Assembly: GCA_937944065.1 (NCBI GenBank)
Contig: CALDZS010000272.1
Location: 1-18,056 of the forward strand
DNA from: an uncultured Amylibacter sp.
GTDB taxonomy: Bacteria > Pseudomonadota > Alphaproteobacteria > Rhodobacterales > Rhodobacteraceae
Length of the DNA stretch: 18,056 nt
Direction of reading: 5' to 3'
Positions 6,747 to 14,045 of the stretch are shown here, piece by piece. Under the pieces are notes generated by a model. That model was not told where the DNA came from and searched no databases. It was given only the letters and a program-made list of their open reading frames with translations. The position numbers and the translations under genes were made by a program. Numbering within the stretch: the first letter of the stretch is position 1; every line of letters begins with the position of its first letter.

Positions 6747-7403
6747 TCAGTTTGCCTGCGGGTACGAAATAATCGACAGATACTTTGCTGGCAGTTTTAC
6801 CAGTGTTTCTGGTCCATGCGGTGCATCTGCATCAAAAAACAGCGTGTCACCGGGCTTTAGCGCGTAAACCTTATCACCGTGGCGATAGTCGACTTCGCCC
6901 TCTAGCATGTACAAGGTTTCGATCCCGTCATGTTGGAACGTTTCGAAACTGTCCGATTTACTGGTCAGTGTGATCAGATATGGTTCAACTATCACACCGC
7001 TAGAATTGGCGCCGATATGGCCCAACAGATTGTATTGATGCCCTGCGCGAGTACCTGCACGTTCAGATTCAACGCCCTCGCCAGATTTGGTGTGCACCGC
7101 TGAACGTGTGGTTTCGAACCCACGGAAAAAGGATGTGATTGGGATCGCCAATGCATTCGCCAGCGCCTGCAATGTATTCAACGACGGCGAAGTGTTCCCG
7201 TTTTCGATTTTTGACAACATGCCGATCGATAGGCCCGTAACATCGGCCAGATCAGCGACAGTCATAGATTTCTGACGCCGATGTGCACGGACCTCGCGAC
7301 CTATTGCGAGTTCCAGTACTTTTTCACGGGCTTCACGGATGCGATGTGGGTTTTGGTCTAACGTCACGGGGCGGGCACTCTTTGCTTTACTGCGAAAATT
7401 CAT
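6747..7403 (-). CDS. XRE-family transcriptional regulator with C-terminal cupin sensor domain
   Basis: A 218-residue protein. Residues about 36-90 are an XRE-type helix-turn-helix (MTVADLADVTGLSIGMLSKI, then NGNTSPSLNTLQALANAL). Residues about 145-210 are a cupin barrel with H158, E162 and H196 as possible metal or ligand contacts. This architecture is common in bacterial regulators that sense small metabolites or amines. The gene ends six bases from dmmC and is divergent from tmoX, so control of one or both operons, plus autoregulation, is the likely job. The start is supported by GGGAGG (7409-7414) five bases upstream. The effector cannot be read from sequence; TMAO, a methylamine or glycine betaine are candidates. 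Confidence 0.85.
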   Translation of the reverse strand: MNFRSKAKSARPVTLDQNPHRIREAREKVLELAIGREVRAHRRQKSMTVADLADVTGLSIGMLSKIENGNTSPSLNTLQALANALAIPITSFFRGFETTRSAVHTKSGEGVESERAGTRAGHQYNLLGHIGANSSGVIVEPYLITLTSKSDSFETFQHDGIETLYMLEGEVDYRHGDKVYALKPGDTLFFDADAPHGPETLVKLPAKYLSIISYPQAN

Positions 7404-7433
7404 TGTCGCCTCCCTTATCTAATCTTTGGCCCA

Positions 7434-7463
7434 AATATACAGCTAATACGCTGATTGAGACAA
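7434..7463 (-). promoter_or_regulatory. Sigma-70-type promoter of the XRE-cupin regulator
   Basis: Minus strand TTGTCT (7463-7458), an 18-bp spacer, then TATATT (7439-7434, 5/6 to consensus). Transcription would start near 7427, about 25 bases before the ATG. Confidence 0.5.
7440..7453. promoter_or_regulatory. Inverted repeat CAGC-N6-GCTG inside the regulator promoter
   Basis: Two perfect 4-bp arms (7440-7443 and 7450-7453) lie exactly in the spacer between the proposed -35 and -10 boxes of the regulator gene. A protein bound here would block polymerase, so it is a candidate autoregulatory operator. Confidence 0.35.
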
Positions 7464-7509
7464 AGTTTAGCGATTTTCACAGATAAATCACCCCTATGAA
7501 TAAAAAAAC

Positions 7510-7540
7510 TTGATTGATAGGAAAATTATGCAAGTATGCT
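7510..7540 (+). promoter_or_regulatory. tmoX: Possible tmoX promoter
   Basis: TTGATT (7510-7515) and TATGCT (7535-7540) are reasonable -35 and -10 boxes, but the 19-bp spacer is long, which would fit an activator-dependent promoter. It would leave a leader of about 85 bases carrying a palindrome and a hairpin. Low certainty. Confidence 0.3.
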
Positions 7541-7553
7541 CCAGCAGAGATTC

Positions 7554-7566
7554 CGTACCATGTACG
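7554..7566. promoter_or_regulatory. Palindrome CGTAC-CAT-GTACG in the tmoX leader
   Basis: Two perfect 5-bp arms around three bases, about 15 bp downstream of the possible tmoX -10 box. The location suits a repressor operator for tmoXVW. The XRE-cupin protein next door is the natural candidate binder. Confidence 0.4.
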
Positions 7567-7573
7567 AAACAAA

Positions 7574-7589
7574 TGATGGCAAACCATCA
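7574..7589 (+). repeat. Hairpin TGATGG-CAAA-CCATCA in the tmoX leader
   Basis: A perfect 6-bp stem with a four-base loop between the palindrome and the tmoX ribosome binding site. No U-tract follows. It may be a leader stability element or a second inverted-repeat binding site. Confidence 0.4.
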
Positions 7590-7631
7590 ACCTGATTGCG
7601 GCAACGTCCGTTAACCAACTTGGAGAGAATT

Positions 7632-8573
7632 ATGAATAAATTTACACTAGCGATGGCGACAACAGCCATCATCACGGCACCGTTTGCAGCGAATGCCGCA
7701 GACAGCAGCGATCCGATTGTTATCCCAATCCACAACTGGTCTTCACAAATTGTGATGAGCCATGCTGTTGGACAAATTTTCGAATCAATGGGCAATAACG
7801 TAGAGTTCGTGACAACCGACAGCCAAGCGGTTTACGAGTCAGTTCGTTTGGGCGATGTGGCTTTGGAATTGGAAGTTTGGGAAGGCGCGTTTGGCGCATC
7901 TTTCCGCGCGGCTTTGGAAAAAGGCGGCTTGCATGATGTAGGTGACCATAACGCGGTAACTCGCGAAGACTGGTGGTACCCAATGTGGACGAAAGATGCA
8001 TGCCCTGGATTGCCTTCATGGGAAGCGTTGAACGCATGTGCTGACAAATTCAAAACAGCGGAAACAGGTGACAAAGGTCGTTATCTGGACGGTCCTGTTG
8101 ATTGGTTGAAGCATGGTAAGGAACGTGTTGATGCGCTTGGCATGGACTTCGTGGTTGTAAACGCTGGTTCCGCTGCGGCACTTTGGGCCGAGATCGGTGC
8201 CGCCGAAAAAGACAAACGCCCAGTCGTTGTATTCAACTGGACACCAAACTTTGCCGAAGCCGTTTGGCCAGGTGAATTCGTCGAATTCCCAGCATGGGAA
8301 GAGGGATGTGACAAAGATCCAGCCGTGGGGCCAAACCCAAACGCACTTTATGACTGTGGTAACCCTGCAAAAGGTTATTTGAAAAAAGCAGCTTGGGACG
8401 GCATGAAAGACAAATGGCCAGCAGCATATAGCACTTTGGAAAAAATCTCGTTCACAAATCCACAGATCGCTGAAATGGCCAAGTTCGTTGACATCGACGA
8501 AATGGAGCCAGAAGAAGCAGCTGCTGAATGGTTAGAAGCAAACAAAGATGTTTGGATGGCTTGGACTAAATAA
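7632..8573 (+). CDS. tmoX: TMAO (or glycine-betaine-like) ABC transporter periplasmic binding protein
   Basis: A 313-residue OpuAC-type binding protein. A signal peptide is clear: Lys3, hydrophobic core to residue 19, and a likely cut after ANA (20-22). The mature protein is rich in tryptophans that could form the aromatic cage for a trimethylated amine: W36, W83, W114, W115, W119 and W203. C124/C136 and C226/C242 may form disulfides. It should capture TMAO in the periplasm for TmoVW. The start at 7632 is chosen over an in-frame ATG at 7596 because GGAGAG lies just before it and the shorter form begins with the signal peptide. An intercistronic terminator follows. Choline or glycine betaine as ligand is possible; the dmm/mgs neighbours favour TMAO. 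Confidence 0.82.
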   Translation: MNKFTLAMATTAIITAPFAANAADSSDPIVIPIHNWSSQIVMSHAVGQIFESMGNNVEFVTTDSQAVYESVRLGDVALELEVWEGAFGASFRAALEKGGLHDVGDHNAVTREDWWYPMWTKDACPGLPSWEALNACADKFKTAETGDKGRYLDGPVDWLKHGKERVDALGMDFVVVNAGSAAALWAEIGAAEKDKRPVVVFNWTPNFAEAVWPGEFVEFPAWEEGCDKDPAVGPNPNALYDCGNPAKGYLKKAAWDGMKDKWPAAYSTLEKISFTNPQIAEMAKFVDIDEMEPEEAAAEWLEANKDVWMAWTK

Positions 8574-8604
8574 GTCTAAAGTGAACCAATAATCTGTTAC
8601 CATG

Positions 8605-8634
8605 ACCCCGTCCGACACCTCGGGCGGGGTTTTT
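8605..8634 (+). terminator. Intercistronic Rho-independent terminator between tmoX and tmoV
   Basis: An 11-bp stem (8605-8615 with 8620-8630, one U-G wobble) closes the loop CACC and is followed by five T. It lies 31 bases after the tmoX stop and 18 bases before the tmoV start. Partial termination here would make more binding protein than ATPase and permease, as is common for ABC importers. Confidence 0.88.
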
Positions 8635-8652
8635 AATAAAGCGAGCACACCG

Positions 8653-9681
8653 ATGACCAATATAAAACCAGTAATTTCATGCAAGAATGTGTGGAAATTA
8701 TTCGGCTCATCGCCAGAAAAATATCTGGCCAAACTGCCTAATGCCCACAGTTATGACGATATCCGCGCAGACGGATATATCGCCGGCGTCAAAGATGTCT
8801 CGGTGGACGTACACAAAGGCGAGATGCTGGTTATTATGGGCCTATCGGGGTCGGGGAAATCCACGCTGTTACGCTGTATGTCGCGATTGCATGACATCAC
8901 AGGCGGAGTGATCGAGGTCGATGGCCAAGATATTATGGCCCTGCCAGAGCACGAGTTAATCGATCTGCGCCGCAACAAAATGGGCATGGTATTCCAAAGC
9001 TTTGGCTTGCTGCCGCACCGCACCGTTCTAGAAAACGTGGCATTTCCGTTGGAAATGCGCGGGCAGGGCAAACATGACCGACGTGAACGCGCGTTAGAGG
9101 TTGTAAAATTGGTGGGCCTAGAAGGGCGCGAAGATTATTTCCCGCGTGAACTGTCAGGTGGCCAACAACAGCGTGTAGGCATCGCGCGGTCGCTGGCGAT
9201 TGAACCAGATATTTGGTTCCTCGACGAACCGTTTTCCGCGCTGGACCCGCTGATCCGCCGCGAAATGCAGGACGAATTCCTACGTTTGCAGGATTTATTG
9301 GGCAAGACCATTATCTTTGTAACCCATGATTTTGACGAGGCATTGCGCCTGGCGGATCGCATTGCAATTATGAAAGACGGTGCTGTCGAACAATGCGATA
9401 CACCTGATAAAATTGTTTTGAACCCAGCGACAGAATACGTACGCAAATTCACCCAAGAAATCGACACAGCACGGGTGGTGCATGCGCGCACATTAGTTAA
9501 ACCCATGCCCCCAAAAGCCCCCACTGGCAAAGCTTTGCGTGGCAGTGCAACAATCCACGAATTGGCACGCACGATCGTGAATGACACACGCAAACAATTT
9601 CCTGTTGAAGACGACGATGGCAAATTGATTGGTATCCTAGATCGGCAAGAAGCGTTGGATATCTTGTTGGGGTCAGAATAA
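8653..9681 (+). CDS. tmoV: TMAO ABC transporter ATP-binding protein
   Basis: A 342-residue ProV/OpuAA-type ATPase. Walker A GLSGSGKST is at residues 63-71, the signature LSGGQ at 168-172, Walker B IWFLDEP at 187-193 and the switch histidine in VTHDFDEA at 225. The last ~48 residues (from ATIHELARTIVND to the end) look like a single CBS-like unit, as in osmotically or ligand-regulated ProV proteins. It powers uptake with TmoW. The start at 8653 is used because the longer in-frame ATG at 8602 lies in the terminator. The stop overlaps the tmoW start by one base (TAATG), so the two are translationally coupled. Confidence 0.85.
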   Translation: MTNIKPVISCKNVWKLFGSSPEKYLAKLPNAHSYDDIRADGYIAGVKDVSVDVHKGEMLVIMGLSGSGKSTLLRCMSRLHDITGGVIEVDGQDIMALPEHELIDLRRNKMGMVFQSFGLLPHRTVLENVAFPLEMRGQGKHDRRERALEVVKLVGLEGREDYFPRELSGGQQQRVGIARSLAIEPDIWFLDEPFSALDPLIRREMQDEFLRLQDLLGKTIIFVTHDFDEALRLADRIAIMKDGAVEQCDTPDKIVLNPATEYVRKFTQEIDTARVVHARTLVKPMPPKAPTGKALRGSATIHELARTIVNDTRKQFPVEDDDGKLIGILDRQEALDILLGSE

Positions 9682-11954
9682 TGACGCTAGCTTCAACAGA
9701 AACTGCAGCTGACGTCAGTACAGGCTTTACGAAAAAACAAGCGCTTTACGGTGTGTTTGGTCTTGCCGTCTTATTGGTTCTGGCAAAACTTATCGGCATC
9801 CTGCCAGAGTTTTTGAACCGCATCCCCGAGGCTTATATTCCAGACTATGCAGCGACATTTGATGCAGGGTTTAACGCATGGCGCGACAGCATTACGACCG
9901 TCACGCGGTTTTTTTCTGAACGGCTAGAGTTTCATCTAAAGGTGACGGCGCATCTACTTTATGGTGCGCGGGTGCATTTCTTTAACCCAATTGATTGGCT
10001 GACATTGATGACGGTCAGTAGTGGTGCTGTTTTGTTCTTGGACAATCGCAAAGCGGCCTTGGCAACGATGATAACGATTGCCCTGTCGGGTATCTTTTTC
10101 ACTTTTGTTGTTGGTGTAGGTGGACAGTTTGGCGGTATGTCACAACATGCGTTAATGTGGGTGTTCTTGGTCACTGCGGCGGTTCTAGGCGGGATGATGG
10201 CATGGAAAGACAACACGTTTAGTCCTTTGATTGTTCTTGGTGTGGTCTTTGTCTATGCCTTGATTTTGAACGGATACAAACTGGGGCCACTGCCGTGGAC
10301 ATCAATCGCCGCTACAGCCGCGGTCATTGGTTATTATCTGGGCGGTTGGCGACTGGGGCTACTTGGTGGCGGCACTTTCGTGTGGACCGCGCTGATTGGC
10401 CAATGGAAATTAGCAATGGAAACAATGTCCGTGCTGGTTGTCGCCGCCCCTGCAGCCTTTATTATCGGTATCCTGCTTGGCATAGCTGCGTGGAAGTTCC
10501 CCAAATTCGACAAAGTATTACGCCCGATCTTGTCCATTCTTCAAACTTTACCGTTTTTCACATACCTTTTGCCTGCGGTGATTTTTTTCAAGGTGGGGCC
10601 GACGGCTGGGGCAATGGCGACGATTGTTTATGCCATTCCGCCCATGATCCTAATGACCACACTGGGTTTGAAAAAGGTTAGCCCTGAAATCGTAGAAGCG
10701 GGTAAAATGGCAGGTTGTTCGCGGTGGCAAATGTTGTCACGCGTCTATCTACCTGCAGCGCGCACCGAGCTTTTGGTTGGCGTCAATCAGGTCATCATGC
10801 TGTGTTTGGCCATGGTTGTTTTGACCGCCTTTATCGGGATGCCAGGTCTAGGTGCTAAATTGTTGGCGATGATGAATTCGTTCAAGCTGGGTCGATCATT
10901 TGAGATAGGTGTTACGATCGTGTTGCTGGCCGTGATGTTGGATCGGCTGTCCAAAGCGTGGGTGGTCAAACAGCCTGAACATTTCGAACGTGGTGCATCT
11001 TTGTGGAAACGCCACTTCTACCTGTTCGCCGCAATAATTGCATTCGTTGGCTTTTTGTTAATCAGCCAAGTGGTTGAGGTCGCCGATTCAATTGGGCGTA
11101 AACAACATTTCTCGAAAGGGAAAGAAATCGATGGGATCATCAAAGGGTTTCTCGACATCGATATCGTCCAAGCCGTTACAGGTTGGATCCGTTGGTTCCT
11201 AATTACGCAGGTCTTAATTCCCTTCCGTGATGCGATGTTGTGGGTGCCAACCAGTGCGTTTATCTTATTCGTCACCTCATTCTCGCTTTGGCTTGGTGGA
11301 CGAAAACCAGCTGTCTTTGCATTCATCTTTTTCTGTTTTGTTGCCTCGACAGGGTGGTGGGATAGGTCAGTGATCACGCTATACACAGTAATATCTGCGG
11401 TGATATTAGCGTTGTTGATTGGACTACCTATAGCGATTTATGCAGCACGCAGCGAGACATGGTCTAAGCGTATATTGTTGTTCTGTGACACCGCACAAAC
11501 ATTCCCAAGCTTCATCTATTTGCTGCCGGCAATCATGCTGTTCGGCATTAATGACGTCGCAGTCATCTTTTCGATCTTGATTTTCACGCTGGTTCCATTG
11601 GTGCGCTATACCGTCGAAGGTTTGCGTGGTGTGCCCCCAGAAATGACCGAAGCGGCCGATATGGCAGGCGCGTCACGTCGACAAAAATTGCTTAACGTAC
11701 AACTGCCATTAGCGTTACCAACCATGGCCGTCGGGTTTAATCAGGCAATCATGTTCGCGTTCTTCATGGTCATCATAGCAGCCTTCATCGGCACGCAAGA
11801 TTTGGGACAAGAGTTGCAACGGACATTGGCGGGTACAGATTTAGGTAAGAACTTTGTTCTAGGTATGTGTGTTTCTCTGATGGCGCTGACGTTTGATTTG
11901 ACGATCTTAAGCTGGGCAGAACAGAGGAAGAAAGCACTGGGATTAAGTTCCTAA
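9681..11954 (+). CDS. tmoW: TMAO ABC transporter permease, two permease domains in one chain
   Basis: A 757-residue inner-membrane protein, about twice the size of a usual ProW permease. It holds two binding-protein-dependent transport domains. The first (about residues 245-430) has QTLPFFTYLLP near 286 and the EAA loop EAGKMAGCSRWQ near 338. The second (about 575-750) has QTFPSFIYLLP near 606 and EAADMAGASRRQ near 656. The copies are about 318 residues apart. A further membrane-rich N-terminal part (about 20-240) precedes them. One polypeptide can thus supply both halves of the channel for a TmoV dimer. No second permease gene follows. The naming follows the TmoXVW system of marine roseobacters. 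Confidence 0.84.
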   Translation: MTLASTETAADVSTGFTKKQALYGVFGLAVLLVLAKLIGILPEFLNRIPEAYIPDYAATFDAGFNAWRDSITTVTRFFSERLEFHLKVTAHLLYGARVHFFNPIDWLTLMTVSSGAVLFLDNRKAALATMITIALSGIFFTFVVGVGGQFGGMSQHALMWVFLVTAAVLGGMMAWKDNTFSPLIVLGVVFVYALILNGYKLGPLPWTSIAATAAVIGYYLGGWRLGLLGGGTFVWTALIGQWKLAMETMSVLVVAAPAAFIIGILLGIAAWKFPKFDKVLRPILSILQTLPFFTYLLPAVIFFKVGPTAGAMATIVYAIPPMILMTTLGLKKVSPEIVEAGKMAGCSRWQMLSRVYLPAARTELLVGVNQVIMLCLAMVVLTAFIGMPGLGAKLLAMMNSFKLGRSFEIGVTIVLLAVMLDRLSKAWVVKQPEHFERGASLWKRHFYLFAAIIAFVGFLLISQVVEVADSIGRKQHFSKGKEIDGIIKGFLDIDIVQAVTGWIRWFLITQVLIPFRDAMLWVPTSAFILFVTSFSLWLGGRKPAVFAFIFFCFVASTGWWDRSVITLYTVISAVILALLIGLPIAIYAARSETWSKRILLFCDTAQTFPSFIYLLPAIMLFGINDVAVIFSILIFTLVPLVRYTVEGLRGVPPEMTEAADMAGASRRQKLLNVQLPLALPTMAVGFNQAIMFAFFMVIIAAFIGTQDLGQELQRTLAGTDLGKNFVLGMCVSLMALTFDLTILSWAEQRKKALGLSS

Positions 11955-12016
11955 CAGCTTGCTAAACAGACAGCGCTATTCTTCGTCTCGCTTATACGTC
12001 GAGCTGTTGTGCCTTG

Positions 12017-12030
12017 ACGCAAATTTGCGT
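12017..12030. repeat. Perfect 14-bp palindrome ACGCAAATTTGCGT
   Basis: Both 7-bp halves are exact reverse complements with no spacer. This suits a dimeric DNA-binding protein better than an RNA hairpin. It overlaps a possible -35 box (TTGACG, 12014-12019). Confidence 0.5.
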
Positions 12031-12048
12031 GCGTGCTGAAAACACTGC

Positions 12049-12195
12049 CACTTGCCTTCCATACACCATCACGGCGTGCGCCACCGCACTACAGCTCAAC
12101 TGTTCTAACGATTAAACGAGCAGTCAATTAGGTTCCGTGGCTCAAATAATCAGGTGTGGAAGGCAGCGCGGTGAATATCCAAAATCGCCGCGTTT
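12049..12195 (+). ncRNA. Candidate structured small RNA (speculative)
   Basis: A possible promoter (TTGACG at 12014-12019, 17-bp spacer, weak TGAAAA at 12037-12042) would start RNA near 12049. The arms TGCCTTCCATACACC (12053-12067) and GGTGTGGAAGGCA (12153-12165) pair over 13 bp with a two-base bulge. They enclose GTGCG-CCAC-CGCAC and CTGTTC with GAGCAG (one wobble). The stem CGCGGTG/CGCCGCG (12167-12173 with 12186-12192) and three T could end it. I do not recognise a known RNA family. Confidence 0.22.
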
Positions 12196-12233
12196 CGCAT
12201 CGGACCTTTAGCGGTCGAAAAGGTGGCTATAAA

Positions 12234-13130
12234 TTATCGAGTGTCGTGCTGTCCTTGCTCTCGACGCCAGATGATTAGCCCAGCCAACATAATGACCAAA
12301 GCGCCTATGATGGTCCAGAAATCAGGAATACTACCAAATAGCAAAAAGCCCCAGATCGCGACATAAATCAGATAAGAGTAAGTGAATGGCATCAACTGGT
12401 TTGCAGTTCCAAATCGGTGTGCGTTGGTTAGAAGTTGGTGACCCGCCCAACCAAATACCCCCAACGAGATAAGTACAGCGATGCCAAGTGGTGTTTCGGG
12501 TGTTATCCATGTCCAGATTGCGAAGGGAAGCATAAGCAGCGTTCCCACCAATCCCATGTAAAATTGCATGGTTTGCACCGCGACAACACCAGACAATCTG
12601 CGGGTCATAATAGAATACAATGCCAGCGCCGTGGCGTTGTAGAGGATCAGCAACGCCGCAGGGTGAAATGCTGTGCCGAAGGGGCGCACCACAATGAGAA
12701 CGCCCAGAAACCCCAATAGGATTGCGCCCCAACGCCAGGGGCCAACACGCTCTTTCAGGACATAGACGGACAGGAAACAAACGATCACGGGGCTGGAAAA
12801 CATGATAGCCGACACCAATGTCAGCGGTAGAAATTGTAACGCATAAAAATTCGACAACGTGGCAGAAACAAGCAACATTGCGCGACTGATCACAGCCCAA
12901 AGATGATCGGTTTTGAACCTATCGGCTGTGAAACCGTCCTTAGAAATCATGCCGATTGATATAACGAAATGTACGGCATAGCGCATGAACGCCAGTTGAA
13001 ATGCCGGAATGCCAGCCACCGCCAACCATTTTGCACCGGTATCGACCAACGAGAATAGCAACCATGCGCCCAACATCAAAATGATGCCAAGGCGCGGTAG
13101 GTCTGCGTTAGATTGGGCGACGACCGCCAT
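12234..13130 (-). CDS. EamA/DMT-family transporter
   Basis: A 298-residue inner-membrane protein of the drug/metabolite transporter superfamily, with about ten hydrophobic helices in two EamA repeats. The first repeat (about residues 14-145) includes MLGAWLLFSLVDTGAKWLA near its start and LVSAIMFSSPVIVCFLSVYV near its end. The second repeat (about 155-290) ends with IIGALVIMLAGLIIWRR. It starts two bases after the stop of the upstream dehydrogenase gene, so it is the last gene of the same operon. In that context it may export or import an intermediate or end product of the acid catabolised by the operon. Substrate and direction cannot be read from sequence. Nothing is truncated. Confidence 0.85.
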   Translation of the reverse strand: MAVVAQSNADLPRLGIILMLGAWLLFSLVDTGAKWLAVAGIPAFQLAFMRYAVHFVISIGMISKDGFTADRFKTDHLWAVISRAMLLVSATLSNFYALQFLPLTLVSAIMFSSPVIVCFLSVYVLKERVGPWRWGAILLGFLGVLIVVRPFGTAFHPAALLILYNATALALYSIMTRRLSGVVAVQTMQFYMGLVGTLLMLPFAIWTWITPETPLGIAVLISLGVFGWAGHQLLTNAHRFGTANQLMPFTYSYLIYVAIWGFLLFGSIPDFWTIIGALVIMLAGLIIWRREQGQHDTR

Positions 13131-13132
13131 GA

Positions 13133-14020
13133 TTACTTGGCAAAGCGCTTGGTGTAATAATCAACCATTTGGCTAACCATTTGTTCGCCTTGGCCTTGAT
13201 CACGCGCTTCGGTTAATGCCGTTAGGGTGCCCTTGCTCATAAGGCTATCAACACCAGCCTCGTCGGCCATTTTAGCATAATATCCGACATCCTTTGCCGC
13301 GTTCTTGATTGCAAATGCGATGGCGTTTGGGTCGTTGTCCACACCATAGGCTTTCACAAAATCCATCATACCAGAGCGCAACGGACCAGCGGCCATGACG
13401 TCATAAAGCGAGGCACGATCCACGCCTGCAACATCGGCCATAGCAAAAGCTTCGGCCATTGCGTTAGCGACTGTCATACCAAAGAAGTTATTGATAAGTT
13501 TGATGGTGTGACCAGAGCCAATTTCACCAAGGTGAAAGACATTTTCTCCCAAATCTTTGAGCACGGGTTCAACCTTCTTAAATGCCGTTTTATCACCTGA
13601 TGCCATGATGTTGAGCAAACCGTCCACAGCGTGCTGAGGCGTGCGCCCTAACGGCGCGTCAAGGAAAGTGCCGCCAGCGGCGCTCACTTCTGTGGCGAGC
13701 GCGCGCGAACTGGCAGGCAAAGAGGTGCCAAAATCAATAACTACAGCACCGGGGCGCAGTCCTGCGATTATTCCCTCGGCCCCGCGCATGCGACCTTCAA
13801 CGTGATCAGAGGTGCCCATGCAAAGCATGACGATGTCGCTGGCCTCTGCCACTTCTTTCGCGTTTGCGGCCTCTACAGCGCCGCGTGCGATGGCGGCATC
13901 TAGATGCGTACGGTCACGATTGCCAAGGACTGTTAGTTGGTAACCCTGGTCTTGTAGACGGCCAACCATTGCGCCGCCCATAAGGCCGAGGCCTAGAAAT
14001 CCGATTGATGGTTTGCTCAT
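13133..14020 (-). CDS. NAD(P)-dependent beta-hydroxyacid dehydrogenase (3-hydroxyisobutyrate dehydrogenase family)
   Basis: A 295-residue beta-hydroxyacid dehydrogenase. A Rossmann fold begins with GFLGLGLMGGAM (residues 7-18). The catalytic lysine is K174 in HTIKLINNFF, with N177 and N178 beside it. The substrate loop reads DAPLGRTPQH (121-130) instead of the common DAPVSGG, a form I remember from the sulfolactaldehyde reductase YihU and related enzymes that bind strongly acidic substrates. It likely interconverts a 2- or 3-hydroxyacid and its aldehyde or keto form, such as tartronate semialdehyde or a similar product. AAGGGA precedes the ATG. It lies 25 bases after the Gfo/Idh gene and 2 bases before the EamA gene. 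The exact substrate is unknown. Confidence 0.85.
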   Translation of the reverse strand: MSKPSIGFLGLGLMGGAMVGRLQDQGYQLTVLGNRDRTHLDAAIARGAVEAANAKEVAEASDIVMLCMGTSDHVEGRMRGAEGIIAGLRPGAVVIDFGTSLPASSRALATEVSAAGGTFLDAPLGRTPQHAVDGLLNIMASGDKTAFKKVEPVLKDLGENVFHLGEIGSGHTIKLINNFFGMTVANAMAEAFAMADVAGVDRASLYDVMAAGPLRSGMMDFVKAYGVDNDPNAIAFAIKNAAKDVGYYAKMADEAGVDSLMSKGTLTALTEARDQGQGEQMVSQMVDYYTKRFAK

Positions 14021-14045
14021 GTGTTTTTCCCTTAATGTGCCAGTA

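Larger units (their letters stand above)
11955..12233. other. Gene-free 279-bp gap between convergent tmoW and EamA genes
   Basis: I see no credible protein gene. The gap holds a 14-bp palindrome (12017-12030), long inverted arms (12053-12067 and 12153-12165) enclosing smaller hairpins, and a GC stem (12166-12193) followed by three T. Both flanking genes are transcribed into it, so terminators are expected, but none has a good U-tract. It could be a small RNA gene, a remnant of a small inverted-repeat element, or simply a weak bidirectional terminator zone. Confidence 0.6.

Noticed and set aside
7596..7631. Upstream ATG that would add 12 residues to TmoX
   Set aside because: It would place a polar extension before a clean signal peptide. 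GGAGAG lies just before the ATG at 7632.
8602..8652. Upstream ATG that would add 17 residues to TmoV
   Set aside because: This stretch forms the stem-loop and U-tract of an intrinsic terminator. The ATG at 8653 begins directly before the normal ATPase N-terminus.
12017..12030. 14-bp palindrome as terminator of tmoW
   Set aside because: It has no loop and no U-tract; a protein-binding site is more plausible.
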